From Aliiroseovarius sediminilitoris (GTDB lineage Bacteria; Pseudomonadota; Alphaproteobacteria; Rhodobacterales; Rhodobacteraceae): DNA of 64,000 bases. Where the stretch lies: contig NZ_FOJB01000001.1 of NCBI RefSeq assembly GCF_900109955.1, forward strand, positions 186,001 to 250,000. Direction: 5' to 3'. Shown here piece by piece: positions 1 to 8,103 of the stretch (position 1 is the stretch's first letter; each line of letters begins with the position of its first letter). The notes below the pieces were generated by a model. It was not told the origin of the DNA. It did no database searches and worked only from the letters and a program-made list of their open reading frames with translations. Both the position numbers and the translations under genes were made by a program.

Positions 1-763
1 CGTCCGGCACCCGCAGCACGGGCATCTGGGTCAGGCCCGAAATCCCCTCGGTCACGATATAGAAATGCTCGCAGGCGTGCAGCGGCACGTTCACACCGGC
101 CATCTTGCCGACCTCGCGGCCCCACATCCCCGCGCAATTGACGATCATGTCACAGGCGATCGTCCCTTGGTCTGACCCATCGTCAGACACCCAGTTCACG
201 CCCGTCACCTTGCGCCCATCCCGAACAACGCCTGTCACCTTTGTGCGCTCTTTGACCACCGCGCCCCGCTGTCGCGCGCCCTTCACCAAAGCCAATGCGA
301 TGTTGGCGGGATCGGCCTGCCCATCGGTGGGCAGCCAGATGCCACCTGCCACACCGTCCAGATTGATGTGCTGATAGCGCTCTTTCACCTCGGCGGGCGA
401 CAGTTCTTCACACGGAACACCAAAGGCGCGGGCCATGGCGGCGCTTCTGTAAAGCTCCTCTTTGCGCTCGTCCGTCAGCGCGACCGATACCGAACCACAC
501 TGCCGCATCCCGGTCGCAACACCTGTTTCTGCCTCGAGTCCCAGATATAAATCCGCCGAGTATTTGGCGAGCTTGGTCATGTTCGACGACGACCTTAACT
601 GCCCGATCAGGCCCGCCGCATGCCATGTGGTGCCGGACGTCAACTGCTTTCGTTCCAGCAGAACCACATCTTTCCACCCCAGCTTGGTCAGGTGATAGGC
701 AACGGAACACCCTATGACGCCGCCACCGATGATGACGACACGGGCATGATTGGGAAGGCTCAT
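1..763 (-). CDS. FAD-dependent dimethylglycine/sarcosine dehydrogenase-like oxidoreductase, N-terminal part (runs off the window)
   Basis: Only the first ~254 residues lie in the window; the reading frame stays open past base 1. The product starts MSLPNHARVVIIGGGVIG, a Rossmann GxGxxG FAD site. A TTWHAAG motif follows, with His48 in the place where DMGDH-family enzymes bind FAD covalently. It is a close paralogue of the 1811-4264 protein over this stretch. Family enzymes oxidise N-methyl groups of dimethylglycine or sarcosine and usually carry a C-terminal GcvT (folate) domain, which would lie outside the window. The start is the ATG at 763, 88 bases after the regulator at 852-1814, so it is probably the last visible gene of the same minus-strand operon. 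Exact substrate is unknown. Confidence 0.85.
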   Translation of the reverse strand, partial: MSLPNHARVVIIGGGVIGCSVAYHLTKLGWKDVVLLERKQLTSGTTWHAAGLIGQLRSSSNMTKLAKYSADLYLGLEAETGVATGMRQCGSVSVALTDERKEELYRSAAMARAFGVPCEELSPAEVKERYQHINLDGVAGGIWLPTDGQADPANIALALVKGARQRGAVVKERTKVTGVVRDGRKVTGVNWVSDDGSDQGTIACDMIVNCAGMWGREVGKMAGVNVPLHACEHFYIVTEGISGLTQMPVLRVPD

Positions 764-851
764 GATCTTTCACTCCATGTGGATCTGGTTCACGGTTGCA
801 TAATTGCAGGGACCCGAACCCATACAATCCGTCATATTTGTCGGAAATCTG

Positions 852-1814
852 TCATCCTGCCGGTGCCCGTGTTCGTCTCAACACGGTCGGCGTGATGCCG
901 AAATGCCTTGCGAACATGGATGAGAACCCGTTGGGAAACCCGCAAGCCAGCCCAACTTCGCGCACGCTCATGGAAGTTTTCAGCAACAAAGTGTTGGCCT
1001 GGTTCAGGCGTAACTCGCGGTAATAGGCATTGGGTGTGGTTCCGAAATGCTTGCGAAACTGACGCTCCAAAGATCGTTCCGAGATGTTCAAATAGCCCAC
1101 AAGCTCGGATATCCGCAGCGGCTCTTCCAGATTGGCCTGCATCAACTCGATACACTGGTCCAGTGAGCGATTGCCGCTGCGCGACATTTCCTTGCCCCCA
1201 AAAGGCTGGAGTGTGGCGGGGGTCCGGATGGTTTCATGCAGGAAGATATCCGCGACCGTCGCCACGGCGGCGGCGCTGATGTGGCCCCCAAGCATCCCCA
1301 ACACCAGATCATAGGTCGCCCCCATCCCCGCGCTAGTGGTGATCTGCCCATCATCGGCGGCAAGGGCATAAGACCCCATGCCGGGCGTGCCGCGTTCATT
1401 CAAGAGCGCGCGATTTTCCCAATGGGTGGTGTGGCTCATCAACTGCTCGCCGGTTTCGGCGATATAACGGCTGGCTGCTTCCGACAGCAGAATGACGCGG
1501 GTGCCAGCCCATTGATAAGCCTTGATCTCGCGCCGCAGCGACAGGTCGGGCGCGTCAGGGTCAGAGTTGCCAAGCACGAACACGTAATCCGCCGTTGGCT
1601 TGGCCTCGTACGGCGTTGTGTCGATGGTGATGCCCGCGCGGCAGGTGATCGGACCGCCGCGTCTGGACAGCCATCGCCAGCGAAAGGTCTCTCTCGCCGT
1701 CACGCGGTTGGCGGTGCGCAACAGCTCTACGGCGGCAGTGAACTCGGTCAGGACAAAACCGTCTGCGACCAGTATATCAACCTGGATGGGTGATTTCGGC
1801 GTTTCACCTGTCAC
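852..1814 (-). CDS. GlxA/GbdR-type AraC-family regulator (DJ-1/PfpI-like + AraC HTH)
   Basis: The 320-residue protein has an N-terminal DJ-1/PfpI (class I amidotransferase-like) sensor domain, about residues 10-180, and a C-terminal AraC DNA-binding domain, about 225-310 (ISERSLERQFRKHFG and CGFPNGFSSMFARHFG are its two helix-turn-helix segments). This architecture is that of GbdR, which senses glycine betaine and dimethylglycine and activates demethylation genes in Pseudomonas. Its GTG start overlaps the stop of the dehydrogenase at 1811-4264 (GTGA), so the two are co-translated. Position between two dimethylglycine-dehydrogenase-like genes makes a GbdR-like role likely by inference; the effector is not proven. 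Confidence 0.85.
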   Translation of the reverse strand: MTGETPKSPIQVDILVADGFVLTEFTAAVELLRTANRVTARETFRWRWLSRRGGPITCRAGITIDTTPYEAKPTADYVFVLGNSDPDAPDLSLRREIKAYQWAGTRVILLSEAASRYIAETGEQLMSHTTHWENRALLNERGTPGMGSYALAADDGQITTSAGMGATYDLVLGMLGGHISAAAVATVADIFLHETIRTPATLQPFGGKEMSRSGNRSLDQCIELMQANLEEPLRISELVGYLNISERSLERQFRKHFGTTPNAYYRELRLNQANTLLLKTSMSVREVGLACGFPNGFSSMFARHFGITPTVLRRTRAPAG

Positions 1815-4264
1815 GCGCGCAAACGCTTATTGTTCGGGTCCCAAAGCGGTTGATCCGGCTGCACAACGGCATGGCACCGCTCGCCATAGATCTCGACCTC
1901 AAGCTCGGTGCCCGGCTCAGCCAGATCGGTCCGCACCATGCCCAGCGCAATCGACGCGTTGACGCGATAGCCCCAGCCGCCGGACGTGGTTTCGCCGACA
2001 ATCTGACCGTCATGCCAGATGCAGGACATATAAGGCGCGTCCGCATTGCCCGCGTCGACGATCAGGGTGACGAACCGCTTTTTTGATCCGACCTTCGCTT
2101 CGGCCTTCAAAGCGACTTTGCCGGGGAAATCCTGCGGCTTGTCCAAGTTCAGGAACCGATCAAGACCAAGCTCCAACAACGAGTAGTCCGTCGACAGATC
2201 ACCCTTCCAGGCCTTGTATCCCTTTTCGATTCTCAGCGCGTCCAGGGCATACATCCCGAAGGGTTTGACACCCTCGGCCAAAAGCGCGACCCAGATTGCG
2301 GGCATGGCCTCTGGGGAGGCATGGATTTCCCAGCCAAGTTCCCCTGCAAAAGACACCCGCAAAAGCGCGGCGTCCTGTCCAGCAACGCAGCCTTCGAAGC
2401 TGGCGGACAACCACGGCAAATTCAGGTCATGGCCCTCGACCAGCTTGCTTAGGATGTCGCGCGCTTTCGGTCCCGTGACCAACAGGCATTCCACGTCCTT
2501 GGTGTGATCTGTCACGGTGATGCCATCCGGCGCCTGCCGCGACAGGATCTCGGCATCGTGCCACTGGGCAACTGCTGCGGTGATCAGCCCGACCTCGTCC
2601 GGGCCGTGCACCATGACCGACATTTCCGTCAGGCACCTTCCACGCGCATCAGGGAAATAGGCAAGGCTCACACGCCCTTCATTCGGAAGGCGGGATGCGG
2701 TCAGACCGTCCACGAAATCACGCGCGCCCGGCCCTTCGACCTTCAACCGCGTGAAGCCGGTAATCGGCAACATCCCGCAATGATCGCGCACCGCCTCGCA
2801 TTCTTCGCGGATGCGTGCCTCCCACGGGCCGGATCGGCCCCATGTGTGCGTGGCCTCAAGCGAAGTGTCGTCGCCGGGTTTGGCAAACCAATTCGCACGC
2901 TCCCAGCCGTTGTAGGCCCCAAAGACCGCACCTGCGTCTTGCAGGTGAGGATGCAGGGGCGACAATTTCCTGTCACGCGCGGCGGGCCATTCGTGGCGGG
3001 GGAAATGCATGGCGTATTCGTTGCCATAGACCTCCATCCCCTTCTGCACGCAGTAATCATGATCGGTGTAGTCGGTATAGCGGCGTGGATCGCAGGCCCA
3101 CATATCCCATTCGGTCGCCCCGTCCACGATCCATTCGGCCAGCACCTTGCCCGCCCCGCCGCCTTGGGCGATGCCGAAGGTGAACACGCACGCCTCGAAC
3201 GCGTTTTTCACGCCGGGCATGGGACCGATCAGGGGAAGTCCGTCAGGCGCATAGGGTATCGGGCCGTTGATCACGCGCGACACGCCCGCTGTGCCCAGCG
3301 CAGGGACACGCTCCATTGCATCCGTGACGATATCCTCGATCCGGTCCAGATCGTCGTTCCAAAGCTGAAAGCTGAAGTCGTCGGGCATCGGGTCGTCGTC
3401 AGTTGCCCAATGCGCCTTGCAGTTTGGCTCATAGGGTCCAAGGTTGAAGCCGTGCTTTTCCTGCCGCAGGTAATACGAGACATCCACGTCCCGCAGCAGG
3501 GGCAGCTTCTTGCCGGTTTCCTTGGTAAAGGTTTCGATCTCGGGGATTTCTTCGGACAGTAGGTATTGGTGGCTCATCACCATCATCGGCACCGTGCGCC
3601 CGCCATAGGGCTTGAACCATTCGCCCACGCGCTGGGCATAATACCCGGCGGCATTCACCACATAGTCACAGGCGATGTCGCCCTTGGGGGTGTGCACAGT
3701 CCATGTGCCATTGTCATGCTGGGTGACACCTTGTGCCGGGCAAAACCGCACGATCCTGGCCCCCATGTCCCGCGCACCTTTGGCCAAGGCTTGCGTCAGC
3801 TGCGCCGGGTCAATGTCCCCGTCATGCGGGTCGTAAAGCGCGCCGACAAGGTCATGGGTTTCCAGGAAGGGATAGCGTGCCCTGGTTTCCTCGGGTGTCA
3901 GGATCTCGATATCCATGCCCTGATAACGACCCATGCTGGCAGCGCGCTGAAACTCCTGCATCCGCTCTTTCGAATGGGCCAGCCGCAGCGATCCGGTGAC
4001 GTGATAGTTCATCGGATAGTCAACCTCGTCCCCCAGTCGCGCATAGAGCTCGGTCGAATAGCGCTGCATGTTCATCACCGCCCACGAGGTCGAGAAGGTT
4101 GGAACATTCCCTGCCGCGTGCCATGTGGACCCGGCAGTCAACTCGTTCTTTTCCAGCAGAACGCAGTCGCTCCAACCTTTCTTGGCAAGGTGATAAAGCG
4201 ACGAGGCACCGACGACACCGCCGCCGATGACGACAACGCGGGCTTTCTTCGGGAAATCGGGCAT
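1811..4264 (-). CDS. Dimethylglycine/sarcosine dehydrogenase-like flavoprotein with GcvT folate domain
   Basis: The 817-residue protein has an N-terminal FAD oxidoreductase (DAO) domain at about 7-370 with GGGVVG, then STWHAAG in which His49 matches the covalent flavin His of DMGDH. A central linker domain follows, then a GcvT aminomethyltransferase fold (about 430-710) and its C-terminal barrel. Family members oxidatively demethylate dimethylglycine or sarcosine and pass the one-carbon unit to tetrahydrofolate. I chose the ATG at 4264 because GGAG sits six bases upstream; an in-frame TTG at 4276 has no better signal. The next gene (852-1814) overlaps by four bases and the GFA-family gene is 24 bases upstream, indicating one operon. 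Confidence 0.9.
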   Translation of the reverse strand: MPDFPKKARVVVIGGGVVGASSLYHLAKKGWSDCVLLEKNELTAGSTWHAAGNVPTFSTSWAVMNMQRYSTELYARLGDEVDYPMNYHVTGSLRLAHSKERMQEFQRAASMGRYQGMDIEILTPEETRARYPFLETHDLVGALYDPHDGDIDPAQLTQALAKGARDMGARIVRFCPAQGVTQHDNGTWTVHTPKGDIACDYVVNAAGYYAQRVGEWFKPYGGRTVPMMVMSHQYLLSEEIPEIETFTKETGKKLPLLRDVDVSYYLRQEKHGFNLGPYEPNCKAHWATDDDPMPDDFSFQLWNDDLDRIEDIVTDAMERVPALGTAGVSRVINGPIPYAPDGLPLIGPMPGVKNAFEACVFTFGIAQGGGAGKVLAEWIVDGATEWDMWACDPRRYTDYTDHDYCVQKGMEVYGNEYAMHFPRHEWPAARDRKLSPLHPHLQDAGAVFGAYNGWERANWFAKPGDDTSLEATHTWGRSGPWEARIREECEAVRDHCGMLPITGFTRLKVEGPGARDFVDGLTASRLPNEGRVSLAYFPDARGRCLTEMSVMVHGPDEVGLITAAVAQWHDAEILSRQAPDGITVTDHTKDVECLLVTGPKARDILSKLVEGHDLNLPWLSASFEGCVAGQDAALLRVSFAGELGWEIHASPEAMPAIWVALLAEGVKPFGMYALDALRIEKGYKAWKGDLSTDYSLLELGLDRFLNLDKPQDFPGKVALKAEAKVGSKKRFVTLIVDAGNADAPYMSCIWHDGQIVGETTSGGWGYRVNASIALGMVRTDLAEPGTELEVEIYGERCHAVVQPDQPLWDPNNKRLRA

Positions 4265-4288
4265 GAAAGTCTCCAACTGTTCGGGTTT

Positions 4289-4660
4289 CTATGCGCTTTG
4301 CGGCACGCCGTCGGTGATGTCGTAATAGTCACCCTTGTCGGCAACAAAGATGTGCTTTTCGAGCGTCAGACCCGTCGGGCCGTCCGCGGCGCCCAGCGAA
4401 AAACTGATCGTGTTCTCATCATTGGCTTTCCAGAACAGGAACGATCCGCAGGTCGGGCAACTGCCCCGTTTGGCAGTTTCGCTTGACGTAAACCAGTTGA
4501 CCTCGCCTTCGATGTGCAGATCGCGTTCGGGCACATAGGCGGATGACCATACGCCACCGGATTGTTTGCGACACTGGCTGCAATGACACATCGACACGCC
4601 CTTCGGCGGAGACATGGTCTCAAACCGGATCGCGCCACACAGGCAACTTCCCTTCAGCAT
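4289..4660 (-). CDS. GFA-family (glutathione-dependent formaldehyde-activating-like) zinc protein
   Basis: This 123-residue protein begins MLKGSCLCGAIRFE and has the paired cysteine motifs of the GFA/CENP-V fold: CLC near the start, CHCSQCRK near residue 27, and CPTCGSFLFW near 68. These bind two zinc ions. Some members were described as glutathione-formaldehyde adduct synthases, though most are uncharacterised. The start at 4660 follows AAGGAGA; an upstream in-frame TTG is less likely. It lies ten bases after the XRE-cupin gene and just before the dehydrogenase. A link to formaldehyde released by demethylation is plausible but inferred. Confidence 0.85.
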   Translation of the reverse strand: MLKGSCLCGAIRFETMSPPKGVSMCHCSQCRKQSGGVWSSAYVPERDLHIEGEVNWFTSSETAKRGSCPTCGSFLFWKANDENTISFSLGAADGPTGLTLEKHIFVADKGDYYDITDGVPQSA

Positions 4661-4670
4661 TGCACTCTCC

Positions 4671-5243
4671 TTAATACACCGGCGGGGCAATCACCCAGAT
4701 TGCGATGGCCGGTTCGTCATAGGGGTTGGCCCATTCATGCAGTTCGTTCCGGATGCGAAAGCTGTCGCCCTGCGCCACGGTGAAACGACGGCCCCCGATG
4801 GTCAGATCAAGTTTGCCGGACACCATGTAACCCAGTTCCTGCGTGGGCCTCAGCGCCGGGGTCTGCATTTTCGAGCGGGGTGTGAAGGTGGAATGCACCA
4901 CCTCGAAATCATCGGTCAGGTCGGGGGACAACAGTTCCTCGATCAACCCTTCGTCACGCGACCCCATCGGACGGCGCGCACCGGCGCGCACGACGTATCC
5001 CTGCTCATCCACCGGGGCCGAGGCATGGGCAAACAGAAGTGACATCGGCACGCCCAGCGACTGCGCCACCGCGCGCAGGTCGGAAATCGACGGATCGGAC
5101 ATGTCCCGCTCTACCTGGCTCAGCCAGCCAACGGACCGATCCAGCGCACCGGCCAGATCACTCAGCGTCAGCCCACGCGACTTGCGCAACGCGCGGATAT
5201 CCGCGCCAAGGCTTCGGGTTGTAACGGGGTCACTGTGCAACAT
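4671..5243 (-). CDS. XRE-family transcriptional regulator with C-terminal cupin domain
   Basis: The 190-residue protein has an N-terminal XRE helix-turn-helix, about residues 13-67 (LRKSRGLTLSDLAGALDRS, then VGWLSQVERDMSDPSISDL), and a C-terminal cupin barrel, about 115-185, that usually binds a small ligand. Regulators of this type (PuuR relatives) commonly repress neighbouring amine, amino-acid or organosulfur catabolic operons. It is the first gene of the minus-strand group 5243-1. A near-perfect 17-base palindrome at 5275-5291 lies 32 bases upstream of its ATG and is a likely autoregulatory operator. The ligand cannot be read from sequence; a methylated amine is an inference from context. 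Confidence 0.9.
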   Translation of the reverse strand: MLHSDPVTTRSLGADIRALRKSRGLTLSDLAGALDRSVGWLSQVERDMSDPSISDLRAVAQSLGVPMSLLFAHASAPVDEQGYVVRAGARRPMGSRDEGLIEELLSPDLTDDFEVVHSTFTPRSKMQTPALRPTQELGYMVSGKLDLTIGGRRFTVAQGDSFRIRNELHEWANPYDEPAIAIWVIAPPVY

Positions 5244-5274
5244 CCTGTCCGCGCCTGCTCCGCCATGAAACTTT

Positions 5275-5302
5275 ACGTGAAATTTTCACGTCTTTTTTCA
5301 CG
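5275..5302. promoter_or_regulatory. Palindromic operator upstream of the XRE-cupin operon
   Basis: ACGTGAAATTTTCACGT (5275-5291) has perfect 8-base arms around one central base, and a further half-site TTTCACG lies at 5296-5302. It sits between the divergent-looking ends of the XRE-cupin gene (start 5243) and msrC (stop 5349), directly upstream of the regulator. The symmetry suits a dimeric XRE repressor. Binding is inferred. Confidence 0.6.
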
Positions 5303-5348
5303 GTGCGGCAAATGGATGATTCGACGCAAGCGAAATTGTCAGTCGCGG

Positions 5349-5804
5349 TCAGGTTGCGAATGTGGATTTCAGGATGGCCGACAGGTGATCGGCATCGTCT
5401 TGGGTGAATGCGTCGGGCTTGTCGCTGTCAACGTCAAATACCGCAATCAGATCGCCCGCGCGGTTCCAGACCGGCAGGACAAGCTCGGACCGCGTCGATG
5501 ATGCACACGCGATGTGGCCGGGGAAAGCATCGACATCCGGCACCAACTGCACGTCACCCGTGCGCGCCGCAGCCCCGCACACCCCGCGCGAGAACGGGAT
5601 TTGCAAGCAGCCATGCCCGCCCTGATACGGGCCTATTTTCAGAAGCTCAGGCTCCGTCACGCGGTAAAAACCTGTCCAATCAAAACGATCATCAGAATGA
5701 TGCACTTCACAGGCCAGTGTGGCCATCAGGGCGACCTCGTCACGCTCGCCTTCGGTCAGCGATGCGATCACCTGGGCAAGCTCGGAATAGTTGACATGCG
5801 CCAT
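5349..5804 (-). CDS. msrC: Free methionine-(R)-sulfoxide reductase (GAF domain)
   Basis: This 151-residue single GAF-domain protein reduces free methionine-R-sulfoxide in the cytoplasm. Cys66, Cys76 and Cys100 are spaced 10 and 24 residues apart, exactly the spacing of the redox cysteines of E. coli fRMsr (84, 94, 118). The motifs are GGHGCLQIPFSRGVCG and GHIACASSTRSELVLPV, the latter being diagnostic. The ATG at 5804 follows GGAGG. The gene stands alone between the thiolase and the XRE-cupin gene; no promoter was recognised. Confidence 0.92.
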   Translation of the reverse strand: MAHVNYSELAQVIASLTEGERDEVALMATLACEVHHSDDRFDWTGFYRVTEPELLKIGPYQGGHGCLQIPFSRGVCGAAARTGDVQLVPDVDAFPGHIACASSTRSELVLPVWNRAGDLIAVFDVDSDKPDAFTQDDADHLSAILKSTFAT

Positions 5805-5822
5805 GGGGCCTCCGATGCGAAC

Positions 5823-5845
5823 GGGGGCGCATGTCCCGCGCCCCC
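5823..5845. terminator. GC-rich hairpin between thiolase and msrC
   Basis: GGGGGCGC (5823-5830) pairs with GCGCCCCC (5838-5845) across a 7-base loop, just downstream of the thiolase stop at 5865 in the minus direction. No U-tract follows on either strand, so it is a weak or Rho-assisted terminator at best, or an mRNA-stabilising stem. Confidence 0.35.
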
Positions 5846-5864
5846 TTGGTTTCCAGACGTTGGT

Positions 5865-7043
5865 TCAGACGCGTTCGATCGCGATGGCGGTGCCTTCACC
5901 CCCACCGATACAGATCGCCGCCACACCGCGTTTCAATCCGCGCTTTTCCAGCGCGTTCAGCAGTGTGACAATAATCCGCGCGCCAGAAGCACCAATCGGG
6001 TGGCCCAGCGCGCAGGCCCCGCCATTCACGTTTACCTTGTCGCGCGGCAGACCGAACTCATGCATGAATGCCATCGGCACCACGGCGAAGGCCTCGTTCA
6101 CCTCCCACAGATCCACATCGTCCGTTGTCCATCCCAGCCGGTCCAGCAGCTTTTGCGCGGCGGGGACAGGAGCGGTCGGGAACAGGTTGGGTTCCTGCGC
6201 GTGGCTGGTATGGCCCAGAATACGCGCGCGGATCTTCAGGCCGTTGGCCTTGGCGGCATCTTCAGACGCGACAACCAATGCCGCTGCGCCATCCGAAATG
6301 GAGGAACTGTTAGCAGGCGTCACCGTCCCATCCTTGCGGAAGGCCGGTTTCAGTGTCGGGATCTTTTCGGGCAGCGCTTTGCCGGGCTGCTCATCTTCGG
6401 CCACCACAACGTCGCCCTTGCGGGTTTTGATCGTCACGGGAGTAATTTCGCCTTCGAACGCCCCGGATTTCTGGGCGTCGAGCGCATTGGATAGCGATTT
6501 CAACGCGTATTCATCCTGCGCCTCGCGGGTGAACTGGAAGGCTTCGGCGCAGTCTTCGGCAAAGGTGCCCATCAGGCGCCCCTTGTCATAGGCATCCTCA
6601 AGCCCGTCCAGAAACATATGGTCGATGACGGCACCATGGCCAATGCGTGCACCGCTGCGCATTTTCGGCAACAGATAGGGCGCTTCGGTCATGCTTTCCA
6701 TACCGCCCGCCACCATGATGTCGGTGCCACCCAGTGCGACCTGATCAAAGGCGATCATCGTTGCTTTCATGCCCGATCCACACATCTTGTTCAGCGTGGT
6801 CGCCGGCACTTCTTTGCCCAGTCCGGCAGCAAAACCTGCCTGACGTGCCGGTGCCTGACCCTGACCTGCTGGCAGAACGCAGCCCATCAATACTTCCTGA
6901 ATCCGAGTGGCCGAGGCACCGGCATCATCCAACGCGGCCTTGATGGCAGCGCCCCCCAGCTCTGCGGCTGCAACACCTGTGAAAGCGCCCTGAAACCCGG
7001 CCATCGGCGTGCGCGCGGCACCTGCGATTACGACATTCTTCAT
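5865..7043 (-). CDS. phaA: Acetyl-CoA acetyltransferase (thiolase II)
   Basis: The 392-residue protein is a full-length thiolase. The acyl-accepting cysteine is Cys88 in LNKMCGSGMKA; the C-terminal catalytic motifs are NVNGGACALGHPIGASG and AICIGGGEG. It condenses or cleaves acetoacetyl-CoA, feeding polyhydroxybutyrate synthesis or degrading acetoacetyl-CoA. I chose the ATG at 7043 because the conserved start MKNVVIAGAARTP lies there; longer versions lack homology. No phaB lies next to it, so the symbol is a family-level assignment. Confidence 0.9.
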   Translation of the reverse strand: MKNVVIAGAARTPMAGFQGAFTGVAAAELGGAAIKAALDDAGASATRIQEVLMGCVLPAGQGQAPARQAGFAAGLGKEVPATTLNKMCGSGMKATMIAFDQVALGGTDIMVAGGMESMTEAPYLLPKMRSGARIGHGAVIDHMFLDGLEDAYDKGRLMGTFAEDCAEAFQFTREAQDEYALKSLSNALDAQKSGAFEGEITPVTIKTRKGDVVVAEDEQPGKALPEKIPTLKPAFRKDGTVTPANSSSISDGAAALVVASEDAAKANGLKIRARILGHTSHAQEPNLFPTAPVPAAQKLLDRLGWTTDDVDLWEVNEAFAVVPMAFMHEFGLPRDKVNVNGGACALGHPIGASGARIIVTLLNALEKRGLKRGVAAICIGGGEGTAIAIERV

Positions 7044-7144
7044 CGTCCACTCCATCCCATATGCAAATTCCTGACCACGCTTACCGAATGGTAACGATCG
7101 CCGTCTAGACTGTAGTTCTACCAATCTCGGGAAGGAGAATACAG

Positions 7145-7492
7145 TTGGAACTTGCTCATATTGACACCGCCGGGACGCGGGTGATCACTGTTGGCGAACA
7201 TAGGATCGACGCCGCCATTGCCATCAGCTTCAAGGATCGCATGCGCGAACTGACCGATGGCGGCCCGGCCCGCATCGTCGTGGACATGGCGCAGGTCGAT
7301 TTCATCGATTCCAGTGGGCTTGGCGCAATCGTCGCAGCAATGAAGCAGGTCGGTCCGTCCAAATCGTTTGAATTGGCCAGCCTGTCCGGTACGGTGCAGA
7401 AGGTGTTCAAACTGACCCGCATGGATACCGTGTTCACGATCCACGCCAATATTGATACCGCTTTGGCCGGCCCGGTCGCAGATGTCGGCTGA
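7145..7492 (+). CDS. STAS-domain anti-sigma factor antagonist (RsbV/SpoIIAA-like)
   Basis: This 115-residue protein is a single STAS domain. FIDSSGLGAIVAAM holds the phosphorylatable serine (Ser56 by alignment with SpoIIAA). It begins with TTG at 7145, supported by a strong GGAAGGAG seven bases upstream; no ATG is in a suitable place. It overlaps the following HATPase gene by 11 bases, so the two are translationally coupled. In partner-switching systems the unphosphorylated STAS protein binds the HATPase kinase/anti-sigma factor and frees its target. No sigma factor or PP2C phosphatase lies in this neighbourhood. Confidence 0.88.
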   Translation: MELAHIDTAGTRVITVGEHRIDAAIAISFKDRMRELTDGGPARIVVDMAQVDFIDSSGLGAIVAAMKQVGPSKSFELASLSGTVQKVFKLTRMDTVFTIHANIDTALAGPVADVG

Positions 7493-7988
7493 GACGCTTT
7501 GCTTCATGGGGCGAGCAAATCACCGGCATAAATCGGCGCTTTCGCCAGAAACGGACGAGATGAGACTTGTTTTTCCGGCCCGTCCGATGGCCGTGCGTCG
7601 GGCGCTTCAGGCGTCGATGACCGGTCTTTCCCGCCTCAACCTGACGGCAGACGAACGCGGCGTTATCGAGATTGTATTGGCCGAAGTTTTGAACAACGTG
7701 GTGGAACACGCTTATGACCATCACAAGGACGGCGTCATCGAATTACAGGTAAGGCGAATGCAGGACAGTCTGAGCTTCACGGTTCTTGACGACGGTGTTC
7801 CCCTGCCAAAAGGCAACCTGCCGGAGCACACCAGAAACAAGCTGGATGGCCCGGTCGAAGAGCTTCCGGAAGGTGGCTTTGGCTGGTCACTGATCCAGGA
7901 TCTGACACGGGATCTGCACTATGTTCGCAGCGATGTCAGGAACAGGCTGGATTTTACCATTGTCCTTGCCGACACGCGGATAAGCTGA
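7482..7988 (+). CDS. RsbW-like HATPase serine kinase / anti-sigma factor
   Basis: The ~168-residue protein carries a GHKL ATPase domain: N-box EIVLAEVLNNVVEHAYDH, G1 box VLDDGVPLP, and a glycine-rich lid GGFGWSLIQDL. There is no dimerisation or membrane part, as expected for RsbW/SpoIIAB-type kinases. These phosphorylate their STAS partner, encoded immediately upstream with an 11-base overlap. I chose the ATG at 7482; ATGs at 7506 and 7560 are possible and would remove a poorly conserved N-terminus. The regulated sigma factor or effector is not in the window. Confidence 0.85.
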   Translation: MSAETLCFMGRANHRHKSALSPETDEMRLVFPARPMAVRRALQASMTGLSRLNLTADERGVIEIVLAEVLNNVVEHAYDHHKDGVIELQVRRMQDSLSFTVLDDGVPLPKGNLPEHTRNKLDGPVEELPEGGFGWSLIQDLTRDLHYVRSDVRNRLDFTIVLADTRIS

Positions 7989-8103
7989 CTTCTCAGGAGT
8001 TTGGCATGGATCGCCGCCATATCGACGCAAAGGCCGCCAAACCGCGTCTTGGCAAGGGTTGCATCACCTCATAGTCTGCGCAAAAGCGAAGCTGAGAGGT
8101 TCC

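Noticed and set aside
5823-5845. Strong Rho-independent terminator after the thiolase
   Set aside because: The stem is GC-rich but no U-tract follows on either strand, so I list it only as a weak hairpin.
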